A stretch of 64,000 nucleotides of DNA, taken from Chitinophagaceae bacterium DXS (GTDB lineage: Bacteria > Bacteroidota > Bacteroidia > Chitinophagales > Chitinophagaceae). Shown in pieces: positions 9,601 to 18,053 of the stretch. Below the pieces are notes generated by a model, which did no database searches, was not told the origin of the DNA, and saw nothing but the letters and a program-made list of their open reading frames with translations. Every line of letters begins with the position of its first letter. Position 1 is the first letter of the stretch. The stretch spans positions 4,534,363 to 4,598,362 of the forward strand of contig CP128386.1 in NCBI GenBank assembly GCA_030345135.1, written 5' to 3'. The translations under genes and the position numbers were made by a program.

Positions 9601-9845
9601 GTGATGCTGTAGCTGCCATCGTTTCCCGTAACAGTACCTTTTGTTGTGTTTTTTATACCAACGGAAACGCCTGACATTGGTTTGCCATTTTCGTCTGTTA
9701 CAACACCTCTGACACTCCTGGATTGCGCATAGGCTTTAGGGATGAAAAAAATGCAAAATGCAGATAGGAAAAAAAGATAAAAGATGCGCTTCTGGATATT
9801 TAATAGCGGCTGCATCTTTGAAAAGACTTCTGACAATGATTTCAT
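6660..9845 (-). CDS. SusC/RagA-family TonB-dependent transporter (glucuronoxylan-type locus)
   Basis: A 1,061-residue outer-membrane transporter. A signal peptide ends near AYA40/Q41. Residues about 45-115 are a CarboxypepD_reg-like domain (VRGVVTDENGKPMSGVSV), followed by a TonB-box-like stretch (EQVIVIGYGTQKKSS), the plug (NELPVASVQGALQGRVAGV, VRIRGISSI, YVVDGIP, VEVLKDASAAAIYGSRATNG) and the beta-barrel, which ends in QIGLQVGF with the expected terminal Phe. It imports oligosaccharides using TonB energy together with the adjacent SusD. A second in-frame Met at residue 11 is an alternative start. LacI-type operators at 10305 and 10404 lie in the divergent region upstream. Confidence 0.93.
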   Translation of the reverse strand: MKSLSEVFSKMQPLLNIQKRIFYLFFLSAFCIFFIPKAYAQSRSVRGVVTDENGKPMSGVSVGIKNTTKGTVTGNDGSYSITANSGNILTFTYVGYTVNEIKVGSGEQYDISLRPETQSLEQVIVIGYGTQKKSSLTGSVASVTGKTINELPVASVQGALQGRVAGVTVTNNGAPGTDPIVRIRGISSISYASDPLYVVDGIPTGNLANFDSKDVQSVEVLKDASAAAIYGSRATNGVIIITTKKGSRDGKAHVYLDSYIGVQSPWKKVDLLNTNQYLQYERALNGAAGIAKPPRLQDANFNSPIYEGTTQTYAQTNTNWQDEYFKNGMITQSNLSVGGGNDRSRYYMSGGYFKQDGIAQGVNYQRGNFRVNADHNISKVFTVGENLLLSYSKQRYDNTGGNRTRIANVVRSLPYLPVRDPTTLGGYRNAENSVDGADPTNPVEDALLLGDANRQTLKLLGSAYVQVNFTPWLNFRSTFGADYASQYQHQFSPIFNDKGRNATVATITDQRANRTTLLYTEQLTFDKTFGKHHVNAIAVFENQDGKNFGENQTGNQSSNDVETLTGATNVTAFSTRTATLITSLIGRINYEFAGKYLLSGAIRRDGLSVWAPGKKYQNFPSFSAGWRVDQEGFMKQIPTISELKLRGGWGITGLNAIGIFPALQNSILANEYPWQAVVQANGATYPFGNTLSTGNASYYNQLASSSLEWEKTKQLNLGIDLGLWRNKVTITAEWYKRKTDNLILTIPTPSSFGFGGAGSQLNAAAMENSGVDIQAAYNKTSGKFTWTLSGNIGFIKNKILNLNTPNATIDAGADADFGNGNITRTVAGQPIQSFYGYVVDGIFQSQDEVSKSPTQISGTDPTKSTSAGDLKFKDLNNDGKITADDRTFLGSYIPKFSYALNYSATYNNFDLSLFFQGVSGNKIYDGTRVLREGMARLFGAGVEVLDAWTSSHTNTNIPRAISGDPNQNVRVSSRWIEDGSYLRLKNIILGYNIPASTLRNITKGTVASFRVYVASQNLLTFTSYKGWDPEIGSKNTTLTNGIDYGQYPAARSFQIGLQVGF

Positions 9846-10304
9846 ATAGCAGTAATTATAGTTGAAGCAATATGGCTGTTGAAGCCACGTTTCTGGAGCA
9901 GAAGGTTTGGCAAACAGTTTTAGCTTGAGTTCATAAATAGTTTTTTAATTGTTTTCAAAAGGCAGCATACGTGCTGAAGATCTGTTCAATCTTACGGTCA
10001 TACTTGTTCAGAAAGTAACATCTCCATTGTCTGAGCATCATTATTTAATTCAGCAGTCATAGAATCAAACAATGATTTTTTTTAGACGGTCTGTAATGCA
10101 AGTCAACATCTGTTTACTGAAATAGAAGCAAGGCACGTCCAGTCCGGCTTATAGCGCTATAAGCCAGTTGCAGTACAACTGTTTCAGATAAAAGAATTGG
10201 CATTTGTTTCCGGAGTAAGCAATTGTTGATATTGGCATTTTTCAATCGTTTTACTCTCCGGCAGTTAGCATTATCAAAATAAAAGTAAGTATGTTTTAAA
10301 TATA

Positions 10305-10320
10305 TTGCAACCGATTGCAA
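10305..10320. promoter_or_regulatory. LacI-family operator-like site O1
   Basis: TTGCAACCGATTGCAA is a near-perfect palindrome centred on CG, the usual centre of LacI-family operators. The identical 16-mer, on the other strand, recurs at 14989-15004 in front of the lacI gene. O1 lies between susC and the VCBS/ASPIC gene. Confidence 0.7.
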
Positions 10321-10403
10321 AACTTTTAAGCTTTATTAAATGTCTGTATAAAAAAGGCCTTGATATTATGCACTATTTGCACGGAATAAACCTATTTTTA
10401 AAC

Positions 10404-10419
10404 CAGTAACCGATTGCAC
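10404..10419. promoter_or_regulatory. LacI-family operator-like site O2
   Basis: CAGTAACCGATTGCAC keeps the core AACCGATTGCA of O1 with degenerate outer bases. It lies 99 bp from O1, a spacing compatible with cooperative binding, and 134 bp upstream of the ATG at 10553. Confidence 0.55.
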
Positions 10420-10552
10420 AATTTTATTAGTGTTGCCCCTGTTTTGTAAATCATAGCGCCGGTGGATCAAACAAATTGAACAATGCGATGAAGTCATAAT
10501 TGGTCTATATTGTTTAACAAACCGGTATAAATAATCTGCAACGTTCTTCCTT

Positions 10553-13500
10553 ATGATGAAACAACTAACTGCGTTAATCCTTGCTTGTGGTATTATAATG
10601 GCATCATGCAAATCGCCTGGTAAAGAGAAACTGTTTACAAAACTTTCCTCCGGACAAACGGGAATTCATTTTAGTAATGACATTGATGAATCATTGTTTA
10701 AGAAACAGGCGCTGAATGAGTTTGCCTATATGGGCGGAGGCGTTGGGATCGGGGATTTTAATAATGATGGGTTGAAAGATATTTTTTTCTGCGGCAACCA
10801 GGTAAGCAGCAGGCTGTACGTTAATAAAGGAGAAAACAAGTTTGACGATATTACGGAAAAGGCCGGCGTTTTCACTACTGCCTGGTGTACCGGCGTGAGT
10901 ATTGTAGATATTAATGGTGATGGTTATGATGATATTTATGTTTGCAACTATGGTAAAGGGCTAACATCGGCCGCTGCTAATCAATTGTTCATTAATCAGC
11001 ACGATCTTACATTTAAAGAAGAAGCGGCTTCATACGGACTCGCTGACAGCAGTTACTCTACGCAAGCCGCATTTTTTGATTTTGACCTGGATGGAGACCT
11101 GGACATGTACCTGTTGAACTATCGCTTTAACGGGCCTAATGCAAATACAATTTTCCCGAAAGATCTTTCAGGCCATTCTCCTGCAAATGACAAGTTATAC
11201 AGGAACGATGGAAAGATAAACGGCGCCGCTCATCCGGTTTTTACAGATGTAAGTATGCAGGCCGGTATAAAAGAAGATGGTTACGGACTGGGGGTTTCTG
11301 TAAGCGACTTTAATAATGACGGCTGGCCGGATATTTATGTATCAAATGATTTTTTATCGAATGATGTGTTTTGGTTGAATAACAGGAATGGTACGTTCTC
11401 CAATAGGCTGGACGCCGCTACCAAACATCAGAGTTATTCAAGTATGGGATGCGATGCGGCAGATATTAACAATGACGCCCTGGTAGATTTTGCAACGCTG
11501 GATATGATGCCGGAAGATAACAAGCGTAAGAAGTTAACGTACTCCTTTATGAATTATGAACGTTATGAAACAGAACGTTCACTGGGGTATTCGCCGGAGT
11601 TTATGCGCAACATGTTACAACTGAATAATGGCAACTGGAACATGCATGATACAGCAATTCCTTTTTTTAGCGAAATAGGGCAAATGGCGGGCATTTCAGA
11701 GACAGACTGGAGCTGGAGTGTGCTGCTGGCTGATTTTGACAATGACGGTTGGAAGGATGCTCATATTACAAACGGTATTGGCAGGGACTTTATTAATTCC
11801 GATTTCATTCAGTTTACAACAACAGTGGGTGTGAATACAATTGATCCCGAAAAACAGCGCCAGTTGATGAATGAGGAAATAAAATCACTTGATCATGTTA
11901 ATCTTCCCAATTATCTCTATATCAATAATCACAACTATAGTTTCCGCAATGCGTCTCATGAGGCAGGCATTGACCAGCCTTCATTGTCTACCGGCTGCGC
12001 TTATGCTGACCTTGATAACGACGGTGATCTTGATCTTGTAGTGAATAATATTAACGGAGAAGCCTTTGTGTTTAACAACAATTCCATGCAAACCAAAGAA
12101 GGCCGGCACCACTATCTGGGTTTTAATCTTGTAGGAGAGAGTGCCAATCGCGAAGCAATTGGCACTAAGATATATGTGTACAAGGATGGCAAGGCGCAAT
12201 TGCAGGAACAGGAACCGGTAAGGGGATATTTGTCAACTGTCGACAGGAAGTTGATCTTTGGTTTGGGAGATGCATTGTCGGCGGATTCAGTTGTGATATC
12301 CTGGCCCGGAAGCAAACGGTCGGTGGTGAAAAATGTTCGCGCAGATTCAGTATATCGTATCGAAGTAATGGATGCAGTTGCCGCACCACCACAGGTAAAC
12401 GAACATCATCCCTTTCTGTTCAGCAACGTAACAGATAGTACCGGTCTTATATACAAGCATATGGATGTTACTTATAATGATTATGCAGTTCAGCGATTAC
12501 TGCCACAAAAGTTTTCACAACTGGGGCCGTTCATTGCAGTTGGTGATGTAAATAATGATAGCCTGCCCGATGTATTTGCCGGAGGCGGATTTAACTTTTC
12601 CGGAAAGCTGTTTACGCAGCAAAAAAATGGCTCTTTTCTAGGAAAAGACCTGGTAAGTGGAGTGAAGATGCAGGAGGATATGGATTGTGTTTTCTTAGAC
12701 GTGGACAATGATGGTGATAATGATTTGCTGATAAGCAGCGGAGACACAAGATACAGCGACACATCATCCTGGTATAAACCGCGTTTATATATAAATGATG
12801 GTAAGGGAAATTTTTCTCTTGCTGCGAACGCTTTGCCAGAAGCCGTTCGAACGATAGCAGGTTGTGTTGCCGCCGGCGATTATGATAACGATGGAGATAT
12901 GGATTTGTTTATTGGCGGCAGAGTTTCTAAGCGCTATCCACTTTCACCCAAAAGTTTTATTCTTCAAAATAATAAAGGAATTTTTACTGATGTGACTGCA
13001 ACTGTTTGTCCTGCACTGAAAGAACCCGGTATGATTACAGCAGCGAAATGGGCCGATTATGATGGAGATGGAAAGACAGATCTTGTAGTGGCGGGAGAGT
13101 GGATGCCTGTCCGGTTCTTCAAAAATAACGGATCTGCCTTGACGGAAGCAACTGGAACTACCGGTCTTACTCAAATGAACGGCATGTGGAGGAGTCTTGC
13201 TGCTGTAGATATTGATAAAGACGGAGATCTGGATTTTGTTGCAGGCAACCTGGGGCTTAACTGCAAATACCGCGTTGTAGCTGGCGAGCCAATGAAACTG
13301 CTTGCCAAAGACATAGATGGCAACGGAAGCATTGACCCGGTGATGTTCTATTATTTAAAAAATGACAATGGGAAAAAAGAGCTGTTTCCTGCCATTAATC
13401 GCGATCAGTTTGCTGACCAGGTGCCCGCAATTAAAAAAATGTTCCTGAAACATAAAGATTATACTAAAGCCGATGAGGATAAAGTATTCAAAAATAAAGA

Positions 13501-13900
13501 AGGGTTATTGGAGTTTACTTGTGATGAAACTGCCAGCTGCTGGCTGGAAAACAAGGGTAATGGTAAGTTTGTAAAGCATCTCCTGCCTGCAGAGGCGCAG
13601 TTTGCGCCTGTAAATGCAATTATTTGTGATGATCTGGATGGCGATGGCGTCAATGACTTATTGCTTGCCGGTAATGAATATCAAACGGAAGTAATGACCG
13701 GCAGATACGACGCTTCTTATGGCTGCTTTTTGAAAGGGACTGATAAGGGGACATTTGCTTACACTTCACCGGCTACTAACGGCTTCCGGGTTGACGGAGA
13801 TGTGAAGGATATGAAAATCATCAGATCAGGAAATAACAAATTGATCCTCGTGGCCATAAACAATAGCTATATGAAAGTATTCAGGGTGAACCCAAAATAG
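10553..13900 (+). CDS. VCBS/FG-GAP repeat lipoprotein with ASPIC/UnbV domain (CRTAC1-like)
   Basis: A 1,115-residue predicted surface lipoprotein: a signal followed by lipobox IMASC with Cys19. Many FG-GAP/VCBS blades carry calcium-loop motifs of the D-x-[DN]-x-D-G type (GDFNNDGLKD, DINGDGYDD, DFDLDGDLD, DFDNDGWKD, DLDNDGDLD, DVDNDGDND, DIDKDGDLD). Residues about 530-595 form an ASPIC/UnbV module (IGTKIYVYKDG... EPVRGYLSTVDRKLIFGLG). FG-GAP blades build beta-propellers that bind ligands or proteins. The role in glycan use is not established. The gene is divergent from susC across two operator sites, so it is probably co-regulated with the xylan-type locus. A paralog with the same architecture lies at 36494-39775 in the fructan-type locus. 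MMK allows either of two adjacent starts. Confidence 0.88.
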   Translation: MMKQLTALILACGIIMASCKSPGKEKLFTKLSSGQTGIHFSNDIDESLFKKQALNEFAYMGGGVGIGDFNNDGLKDIFFCGNQVSSRLYVNKGENKFDDITEKAGVFTTAWCTGVSIVDINGDGYDDIYVCNYGKGLTSAAANQLFINQHDLTFKEEAASYGLADSSYSTQAAFFDFDLDGDLDMYLLNYRFNGPNANTIFPKDLSGHSPANDKLYRNDGKINGAAHPVFTDVSMQAGIKEDGYGLGVSVSDFNNDGWPDIYVSNDFLSNDVFWLNNRNGTFSNRLDAATKHQSYSSMGCDAADINNDALVDFATLDMMPEDNKRKKLTYSFMNYERYETERSLGYSPEFMRNMLQLNNGNWNMHDTAIPFFSEIGQMAGISETDWSWSVLLADFDNDGWKDAHITNGIGRDFINSDFIQFTTTVGVNTIDPEKQRQLMNEEIKSLDHVNLPNYLYINNHNYSFRNASHEAGIDQPSLSTGCAYADLDNDGDLDLVVNNINGEAFVFNNNSMQTKEGRHHYLGFNLVGESANREAIGTKIYVYKDGKAQLQEQEPVRGYLSTVDRKLIFGLGDALSADSVVISWPGSKRSVVKNVRADSVYRIEVMDAVAAPPQVNEHHPFLFSNVTDSTGLIYKHMDVTYNDYAVQRLLPQKFSQLGPFIAVGDVNNDSLPDVFAGGGFNFSGKLFTQQKNGSFLGKDLVSGVKMQEDMDCVFLDVDNDGDNDLLISSGDTRYSDTSSWYKPRLYINDGKGNFSLAANALPEAVRTIAGCVAAGDYDNDGDMDLFIGGRVSKRYPLSPKSFILQNNKGIFTDVTATVCPALKEPGMITAAKWADYDGDGKTDLVVAGEWMPVRFFKNNGSALTEATGTTGLTQMNGMWRSLAAVDIDKDGDLDFVAGNLGLNCKYRVVAGEPMKLLAKDIDGNGSIDPVMFYYLKNDNGKKELFPAINRDQFADQVPAIKKMFLKHKDYTKADEDKVFKNKEGLLEFTCDETASCWLENKGNGKFVKHLLPAEAQFAPVNAIICDDLDGDGVNDLLLAGNEYQTEVMTGRYDASYGCFLKGTDKGTFAYTSPATNGFRVDGDVKDMKIIRSGNNKLILVAINNSYMKVFRVNPK

Positions 13901-13920
13901 CCATGAGATAATATGTTGCG

Positions 13921-14946
13921 TTAAGACTTTTTTCTAAGTGAAGATTCTCTTATCAATACTTCAGACTTAAGAATGATCTTATTTGTTATCAGGATGTTGG
14001 TTAATCCGGCTAAATGATTGATCATATATGTAGCGGCCATTTCTCCCATTTGAAATGCCGGGTAGTTCACCGTTGTAATATTTGGTTCTATCAGCCTTGA
14101 TACGGGATCATTGTTAAATCCGGCAATCGCAATGTCTTTCGGTATTTTAAGTCCGTTTTGTTTAAATACCCGTATACAACAGGCCGCGCTCATATCATTG
14201 GCAGCAAATAAACCGTCAGGTAGCTTTTTCATTGAAAGGATCTTCGCTGCTACTTCGGTTGATGCCTGTTCAGAAAGATCACAACTAAAAACGAGGTCGT
14301 CCGAAAAGTTGATACCAGCATCCATTAAAGCATGCTTGTAGCCGCTAAACCGTTCATTGTAAACGTTGCGTTTTAAATTGGCTGTTACGTGTGCAATTCG
14401 TTTGCAACCTTGTTCTATCAAGTGTTTGGTAATATCATAACCGTTCCGGTAATTATCGATCACAATGCTTACCTGTTCTGTGCTTTCCGGAACGCGGTCA
14501 AAGAAAATTACCGGAATATTTTTTTCTGCAAACTTGCTGAAATGATTTACAGTGTCTGTGTCATATGCTAAGGAAACGAGCAGACCATCAACCCGGTTGT
14601 CAAACATGGTCTGTGCGTTAATGATTTCTTTTGAGCCGGATTCGTTCGACTGGCTGATGATGATGTTATATCCTGCAGCGCTGGCAACTTTTTCCATAGC
14701 TGCGATAGCGGTGGAAACAAAATGGCTGTTCAATCGCGGTATGATTACGCCAATTGTATTCGTTTTGCGCTTTCGCAAATTGCTGGCAAAAAAATTGGAA
14801 CGATAACCCATTTGCCGGGCTTTCTCCACCACCCGTTTACGTGTATTGCCGTTAATGCCTGAATGATCCTTAAGAGCACGGCTTACAGTAGCAGCAGAAA
14901 TATTGAGTTCTTTCGCAATGTCGTAAATGGTAATATCCTTGTTCAT
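13921..14946 (-). CDS. LacI-family transcriptional regulator of the xylan-type locus
   Basis: A 341-residue repressor/activator. Residues about 4-50 form the LacI helix-turn-helix (ITIYDIAKELNISAATVSRAL, then hinge KARQMGYRSNFFASNLRK). Residues about 62-335 form the periplasmic-binding-protein-like effector domain (NTIGVIIPRLNSHFVSTA, FDNRVDGLLVSLA, GLFAANDMSAACCIRVFKQNG, IAGFNNDPVSRLIEPNITTV). The gene is convergent with the VCBS/ASPIC gene and divergent from GH115. Operator-like sites at 14989 and 15138 lie in its own promoter region, so autoregulation and control of the hydrolase genes is likely. The effector is probably a xylan-derived sugar, which is inference. Confidence 0.92.
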   Translation of the reverse strand: MNKDITIYDIAKELNISAATVSRALKDHSGINGNTRKRVVEKARQMGYRSNFFASNLRKRKTNTIGVIIPRLNSHFVSTAIAAMEKVASAAGYNIIISQSNESGSKEIINAQTMFDNRVDGLLVSLAYDTDTVNHFSKFAEKNIPVIFFDRVPESTEQVSIVIDNYRNGYDITKHLIEQGCKRIAHVTANLKRNVYNERFSGYKHALMDAGINFSDDLVFSCDLSEQASTEVAAKILSMKKLPDGLFAANDMSAACCIRVFKQNGLKIPKDIAIAGFNNDPVSRLIEPNITTVNYPAFQMGEMAATYMINHLAGLTNILITNKIILKSEVLIRESSLRKKS

Positions 14947-14988
14947 AGTTGGCAGGCATCCATTATTTTAAAATTCCATGAAAAAGTT

Positions 14989-15004
14989 TTGCAATCGGTT
15001 GCAA
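14989..15004. promoter_or_regulatory. LacI-family operator-like site O3
   Basis: TTGCAATCGGTTGCAA is the exact reverse complement of site O1 (10305-10320). It lies 43 bp upstream of the lacI start codon on the minus strand, a position suited to autoregulation. Confidence 0.7.
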
Positions 15005-15137
15005 TGTTCGGATTCTTGTTTACATTAGTAATGAAAATCAGAATGCTTGCTGCCTGGTTAGTTGGCTTTTTCGGAGGAGCCAGTAGTGAAATTAAAATAA
15101 AAATAATTAACTGTAAAGAGAAAAATCGTTTTAGCTA

Positions 15138-15153
15138 TTGTAACCGATTACGA
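15138..15153. promoter_or_regulatory. LacI-family operator-like site O4
   Basis: TTGTAACCGATTACGA keeps the AACCGATT core and outer symmetry. It lies between divergent lacI and the GH115 gene, about 130 bp before the preferred GH115 start, with O3 about 150 bp away. Confidence 0.6.
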
Positions 15154-15206
15154 TTTTGAAACAAGGAATGGATGAGTTATTTACCCGGTTAGTTTTATTT
15201 TAATGG

Positions 15207-15248
15207 CTGATAGCTGAATGCTGATAGCTGAATGCTGATAGCTGAATG
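15207..15248. repeat. Three perfect tandem copies of a 14-bp unit
   Basis: CTGATAGCTGAATG occurs three times without a mismatch and ends 37 bp before the preferred GH115 ATG at 15285. A related AGCTATC triplet run occurs at 55717-55737. This may affect the mRNA leader length by slippage. Confidence 0.85.
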
Positions 15249-15284
15249 TTACGTATCAAATGCCTGTCGTCTAAAAACACCAAA

Positions 15285-17855
15285 ATGAATTGCTTGCTAA
15301 AATATGGTTTCATCTTTTTGATACAACTTTTTTGTAGCGGAAATCTACCGGCGCAGCAGTTTGTTTCGGACAAGCCCGGCGCAGACTTCGTTGATATTTG
15401 CTCGAAGGCCGGTGCTGCTACTATATACGTTGACGACAACGACTTTGCCGTAGTAAAAAAAGCTTCTGTGCTTTTGCAACAGGATATTGAATCTGTAACC
15501 GGAATAAGACCTGATATTAAAGGAAATATTTTACCTGCAAAGACTGGTATTATAATCGGATCAATTGAAAGATCTTCCCTGATCAGGCAACTGGTACAGC
15601 GTAAAAAAATAGATGTAGCAAATATCAAAGGCCACTGGGAGGCATACCAGGTGCAAATGGTTCAGCATCCGTTTGCCGGTATGCAGCAGGCATTGGTGAT
15701 TACAGGAAATAACAGGAGGGGAGTGGCTTATGGCATATTTGAGCTGTCAAAACAAATAGGTGTATCTCCATGGTATTGGTGGGCTGATGTGCCCGCAAAG
15801 AAAAGGGAAGCAATCTATATCAAGAAAAACCTGTTTATATCCGATGAGCCGAAAGTAAAATACCGGGGCATTTTTATTAATGATGAAGCGCCGGCATTAA
15901 GCGGCTGGACCAAAGAAAAATTTGGGGGCTTTAATCATCTGTTTTACGAGAAGGTCTTTGAATTGATATTGCGTTTGAAAGGAAATTATTTGTGGCCCGC
16001 GATGTGGGGAAATGCTTTTTACGATGATGATTTGTTGAATATTAAGGCTGCTGATGATTATGGCGTTGTCATCGGCACTTCGCATCATGAACCGCTGATG
16101 CGTGCGCACGTTGAATGGAAGAGATACGGTACAGGCCCATGGAACTATGATAGCAATGAGGTTAAACTAAAAAAGTTTTGGGAAGAAGGAATGCATCGTG
16201 CAACCAATGAGAAAATTGTAAGCATAGGTATGCGAGGTGATGGTGATGAACCAATGACAAGAGAAACAGCAACAGCTTTGCTGGAAAGAATTGTAGCAGA
16301 TCAGCGTAAGATTATCACCGATGTTACACACAAACCCGCTTCCGAAACACCACAGTCATGGGCGCTGTATAAAGAGGTGCAGGACTATTATGATAAGGGT
16401 ATGCGGGTTCCCGATGATGTTACGTTATTGCTGTGCGATGATAATTGGGGCAATATCCGCAGACTTCCAAAGCCCGGAGATAAACCAAGAAAAGGTGGCT
16501 ACGGTATTTATTATCATTTTGATTATGTTGGCGATCCAAGAAATTATAAATGGCTCAATACAAACAATATTTCCAGAACATGGGAGCAAATGAACCTTGC
16601 CTGGGAATATAACGCAAGACAGATCTGGATCGTAAATGTGGGTGATATTAAGCCAATGGAGTATCCCATCTCTTTCTTTCTTGATCAGGCGTGGGATCCG
16701 GAAAAGATGACGATAGATAAGCTTACGACGTATTCAGAACAATGGGCCGCTGAACAATTTGGAAGTACTTACGCAAAAGATATCGGTGACATACTTACAA
16801 AATACTCAAGCTACAATGCACGGCGTAAGCCGGAATTGCTGGATGCGGAAACGTATAGTATTGAACATTACGACGAAGCAGACCGGGTTACCCATGACTG
16901 GCTGATGTTGCTTAAAAAAACTGAGGAAATCAACTCGAAACTTCCTGCAGTTTGTAAAGACGCTTATTTTCAACTGGTGCTTCATCCTGTAAAGGCTTGC
17001 GCAAATCTTCAGCAGCTATATACTGCAGTCGCCAGGAATAAATATTTTGCGGCCAGGCAAAATGCTATTGCCAATGTTTATGCGGATAAGGCAAAAGCGT
17101 TTTATAAAAATGATTCCATGCTCACAATCCAATACCACGCCATTGCCAATGGTAAATGGAATCACATGATGGATCAGACACATATTGGTTATACATACTG
17201 GCAGCAACCTCCCAATAATAGCATACCTGCTGTAACATATGTATCAACGGGGGCCAGCTTGCCGCAAAATTCAGTTTCTGTCTCTGCTTCCCAGGTAGCC
17301 AAAAACACGCAGCCGGCAAACAGTAAACAAAATGTTTTTTATGAGAATGATGGGTATGTATCTATGCTGGCAGGCAATTATACCAAAGCTATAAATGGAA
17401 CGGATGCGCAATGGAAAGTGATTCCGGGCATTGGAAGAGAAGGTGATGGGATAACAACTTTTCCTGTTACGATGGCGCCAAAAGACCGTGAACTGTCACT
17501 GCGATTTGAATTTACCTGTAATGACAGCGGCGCAGTGAAAATCTATGCATTTTTCTCACCTACGTTGAATTTCCTAAACGGAGGTGGACTCAGGTACTCA
17601 ATTGCAATAGATGATGAACAACCGCAGAGTATTGCCATTAATAAGGATGACGATGATAAGCCGACGTGGGAGAAATGGGTGGCGAACAATATTATTATAA
17701 AAACTACAGAACATCATTTATTGAAACCGGGAAAGCATACGATCCATTACAGCGTGCTGGATCCGGGAATTGTGCTGCAGAAAATAGTGATTGATTTTGG
17801 TGGAGTAAAACAAAGTTATCTCGGTCCGCCGGAGACATTGATGAATGGAGAATAG
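15285..17855 (+). CDS. GH115 alpha-glucuronidase (xylan debranching)
   Basis: An 856-residue exported enzyme. The start MNCLLKYGFIFLIQLFCSG gives a clean signal peptide ending near PAQ; an in-frame ATG 39 bp upstream at 15246 lies inside the 14-bp repeats and is less likely. Family hallmarks include YRGIFINDEAPALSGW (about 196-211), FELILRLKGNYLWPAMWGNAF, GTSHHEPLMRAHVEW, and GMRGDGDEPM. The C-terminal ~150 residues form a beta-sandwich-like appendage. GH115 enzymes remove 4-O-methyl-glucuronic acid from xylan, including from internal xylose residues. The length is normal for the family. It heads a same-strand run of xylan enzymes and lies downstream of operator O4. Confidence 0.92.
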   Translation: MNCLLKYGFIFLIQLFCSGNLPAQQFVSDKPGADFVDICSKAGAATIYVDDNDFAVVKKASVLLQQDIESVTGIRPDIKGNILPAKTGIIIGSIERSSLIRQLVQRKKIDVANIKGHWEAYQVQMVQHPFAGMQQALVITGNNRRGVAYGIFELSKQIGVSPWYWWADVPAKKREAIYIKKNLFISDEPKVKYRGIFINDEAPALSGWTKEKFGGFNHLFYEKVFELILRLKGNYLWPAMWGNAFYDDDLLNIKAADDYGVVIGTSHHEPLMRAHVEWKRYGTGPWNYDSNEVKLKKFWEEGMHRATNEKIVSIGMRGDGDEPMTRETATALLERIVADQRKIITDVTHKPASETPQSWALYKEVQDYYDKGMRVPDDVTLLLCDDNWGNIRRLPKPGDKPRKGGYGIYYHFDYVGDPRNYKWLNTNNISRTWEQMNLAWEYNARQIWIVNVGDIKPMEYPISFFLDQAWDPEKMTIDKLTTYSEQWAAEQFGSTYAKDIGDILTKYSSYNARRKPELLDAETYSIEHYDEADRVTHDWLMLLKKTEEINSKLPAVCKDAYFQLVLHPVKACANLQQLYTAVARNKYFAARQNAIANVYADKAKAFYKNDSMLTIQYHAIANGKWNHMMDQTHIGYTYWQQPPNNSIPAVTYVSTGASLPQNSVSVSASQVAKNTQPANSKQNVFYENDGYVSMLAGNYTKAINGTDAQWKVIPGIGREGDGITTFPVTMAPKDRELSLRFEFTCNDSGAVKIYAFFSPTLNFLNGGGLRYSIAIDDEQPQSIAINKDDDDKPTWEKWVANNIIIKTTEHHLLKPGKHTIHYSVLDPGIVLQKIVIDFGGVKQSYLGPPETLMNGE

Positions 17856-18053
17856 CGACAGTTGCCAACAATTAAAATCAATGATTTTTGGATGCTGAAA
17901 TACTATACATTCTCAATATTGAGTACTTCGTAACTGTACTTAAAAACCGGCATAAATGTCTGTTAAAAGACAACATAGCATGTTCAATATGGAGTACTTC
18001 GTAACTCGTACCTAAAATAAATTCTTTACAAAACAAACAGAAAAACTTTTCAC

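Larger units (their letters stand above)
9846..10552. other. Divergent intergenic region of the xylan-type locus
   Basis: This 707-bp region separates divergent susC and the VCBS/ASPIC gene. It holds two LacI-type operator-like sites (10305-10320 and 10404-10419) within 100 bp of each other, otherwise AT-rich DNA. No RNA gene or convincing small protein was seen; frames at 10114-10320 and 10366-10611 look random. Confidence 0.6.

Noticed and set aside
10114-10611. Small minus-strand frames in the susC/ASPIC gap
   Set aside because: They overlap operator-like sites and the ASPIC start and show no protein-like features.
15200-15628. 142-codon minus-strand frame over the GH115 start
   Set aside because: It is a shadow of GH115 and the 14-bp repeats; its composition is not protein-like.
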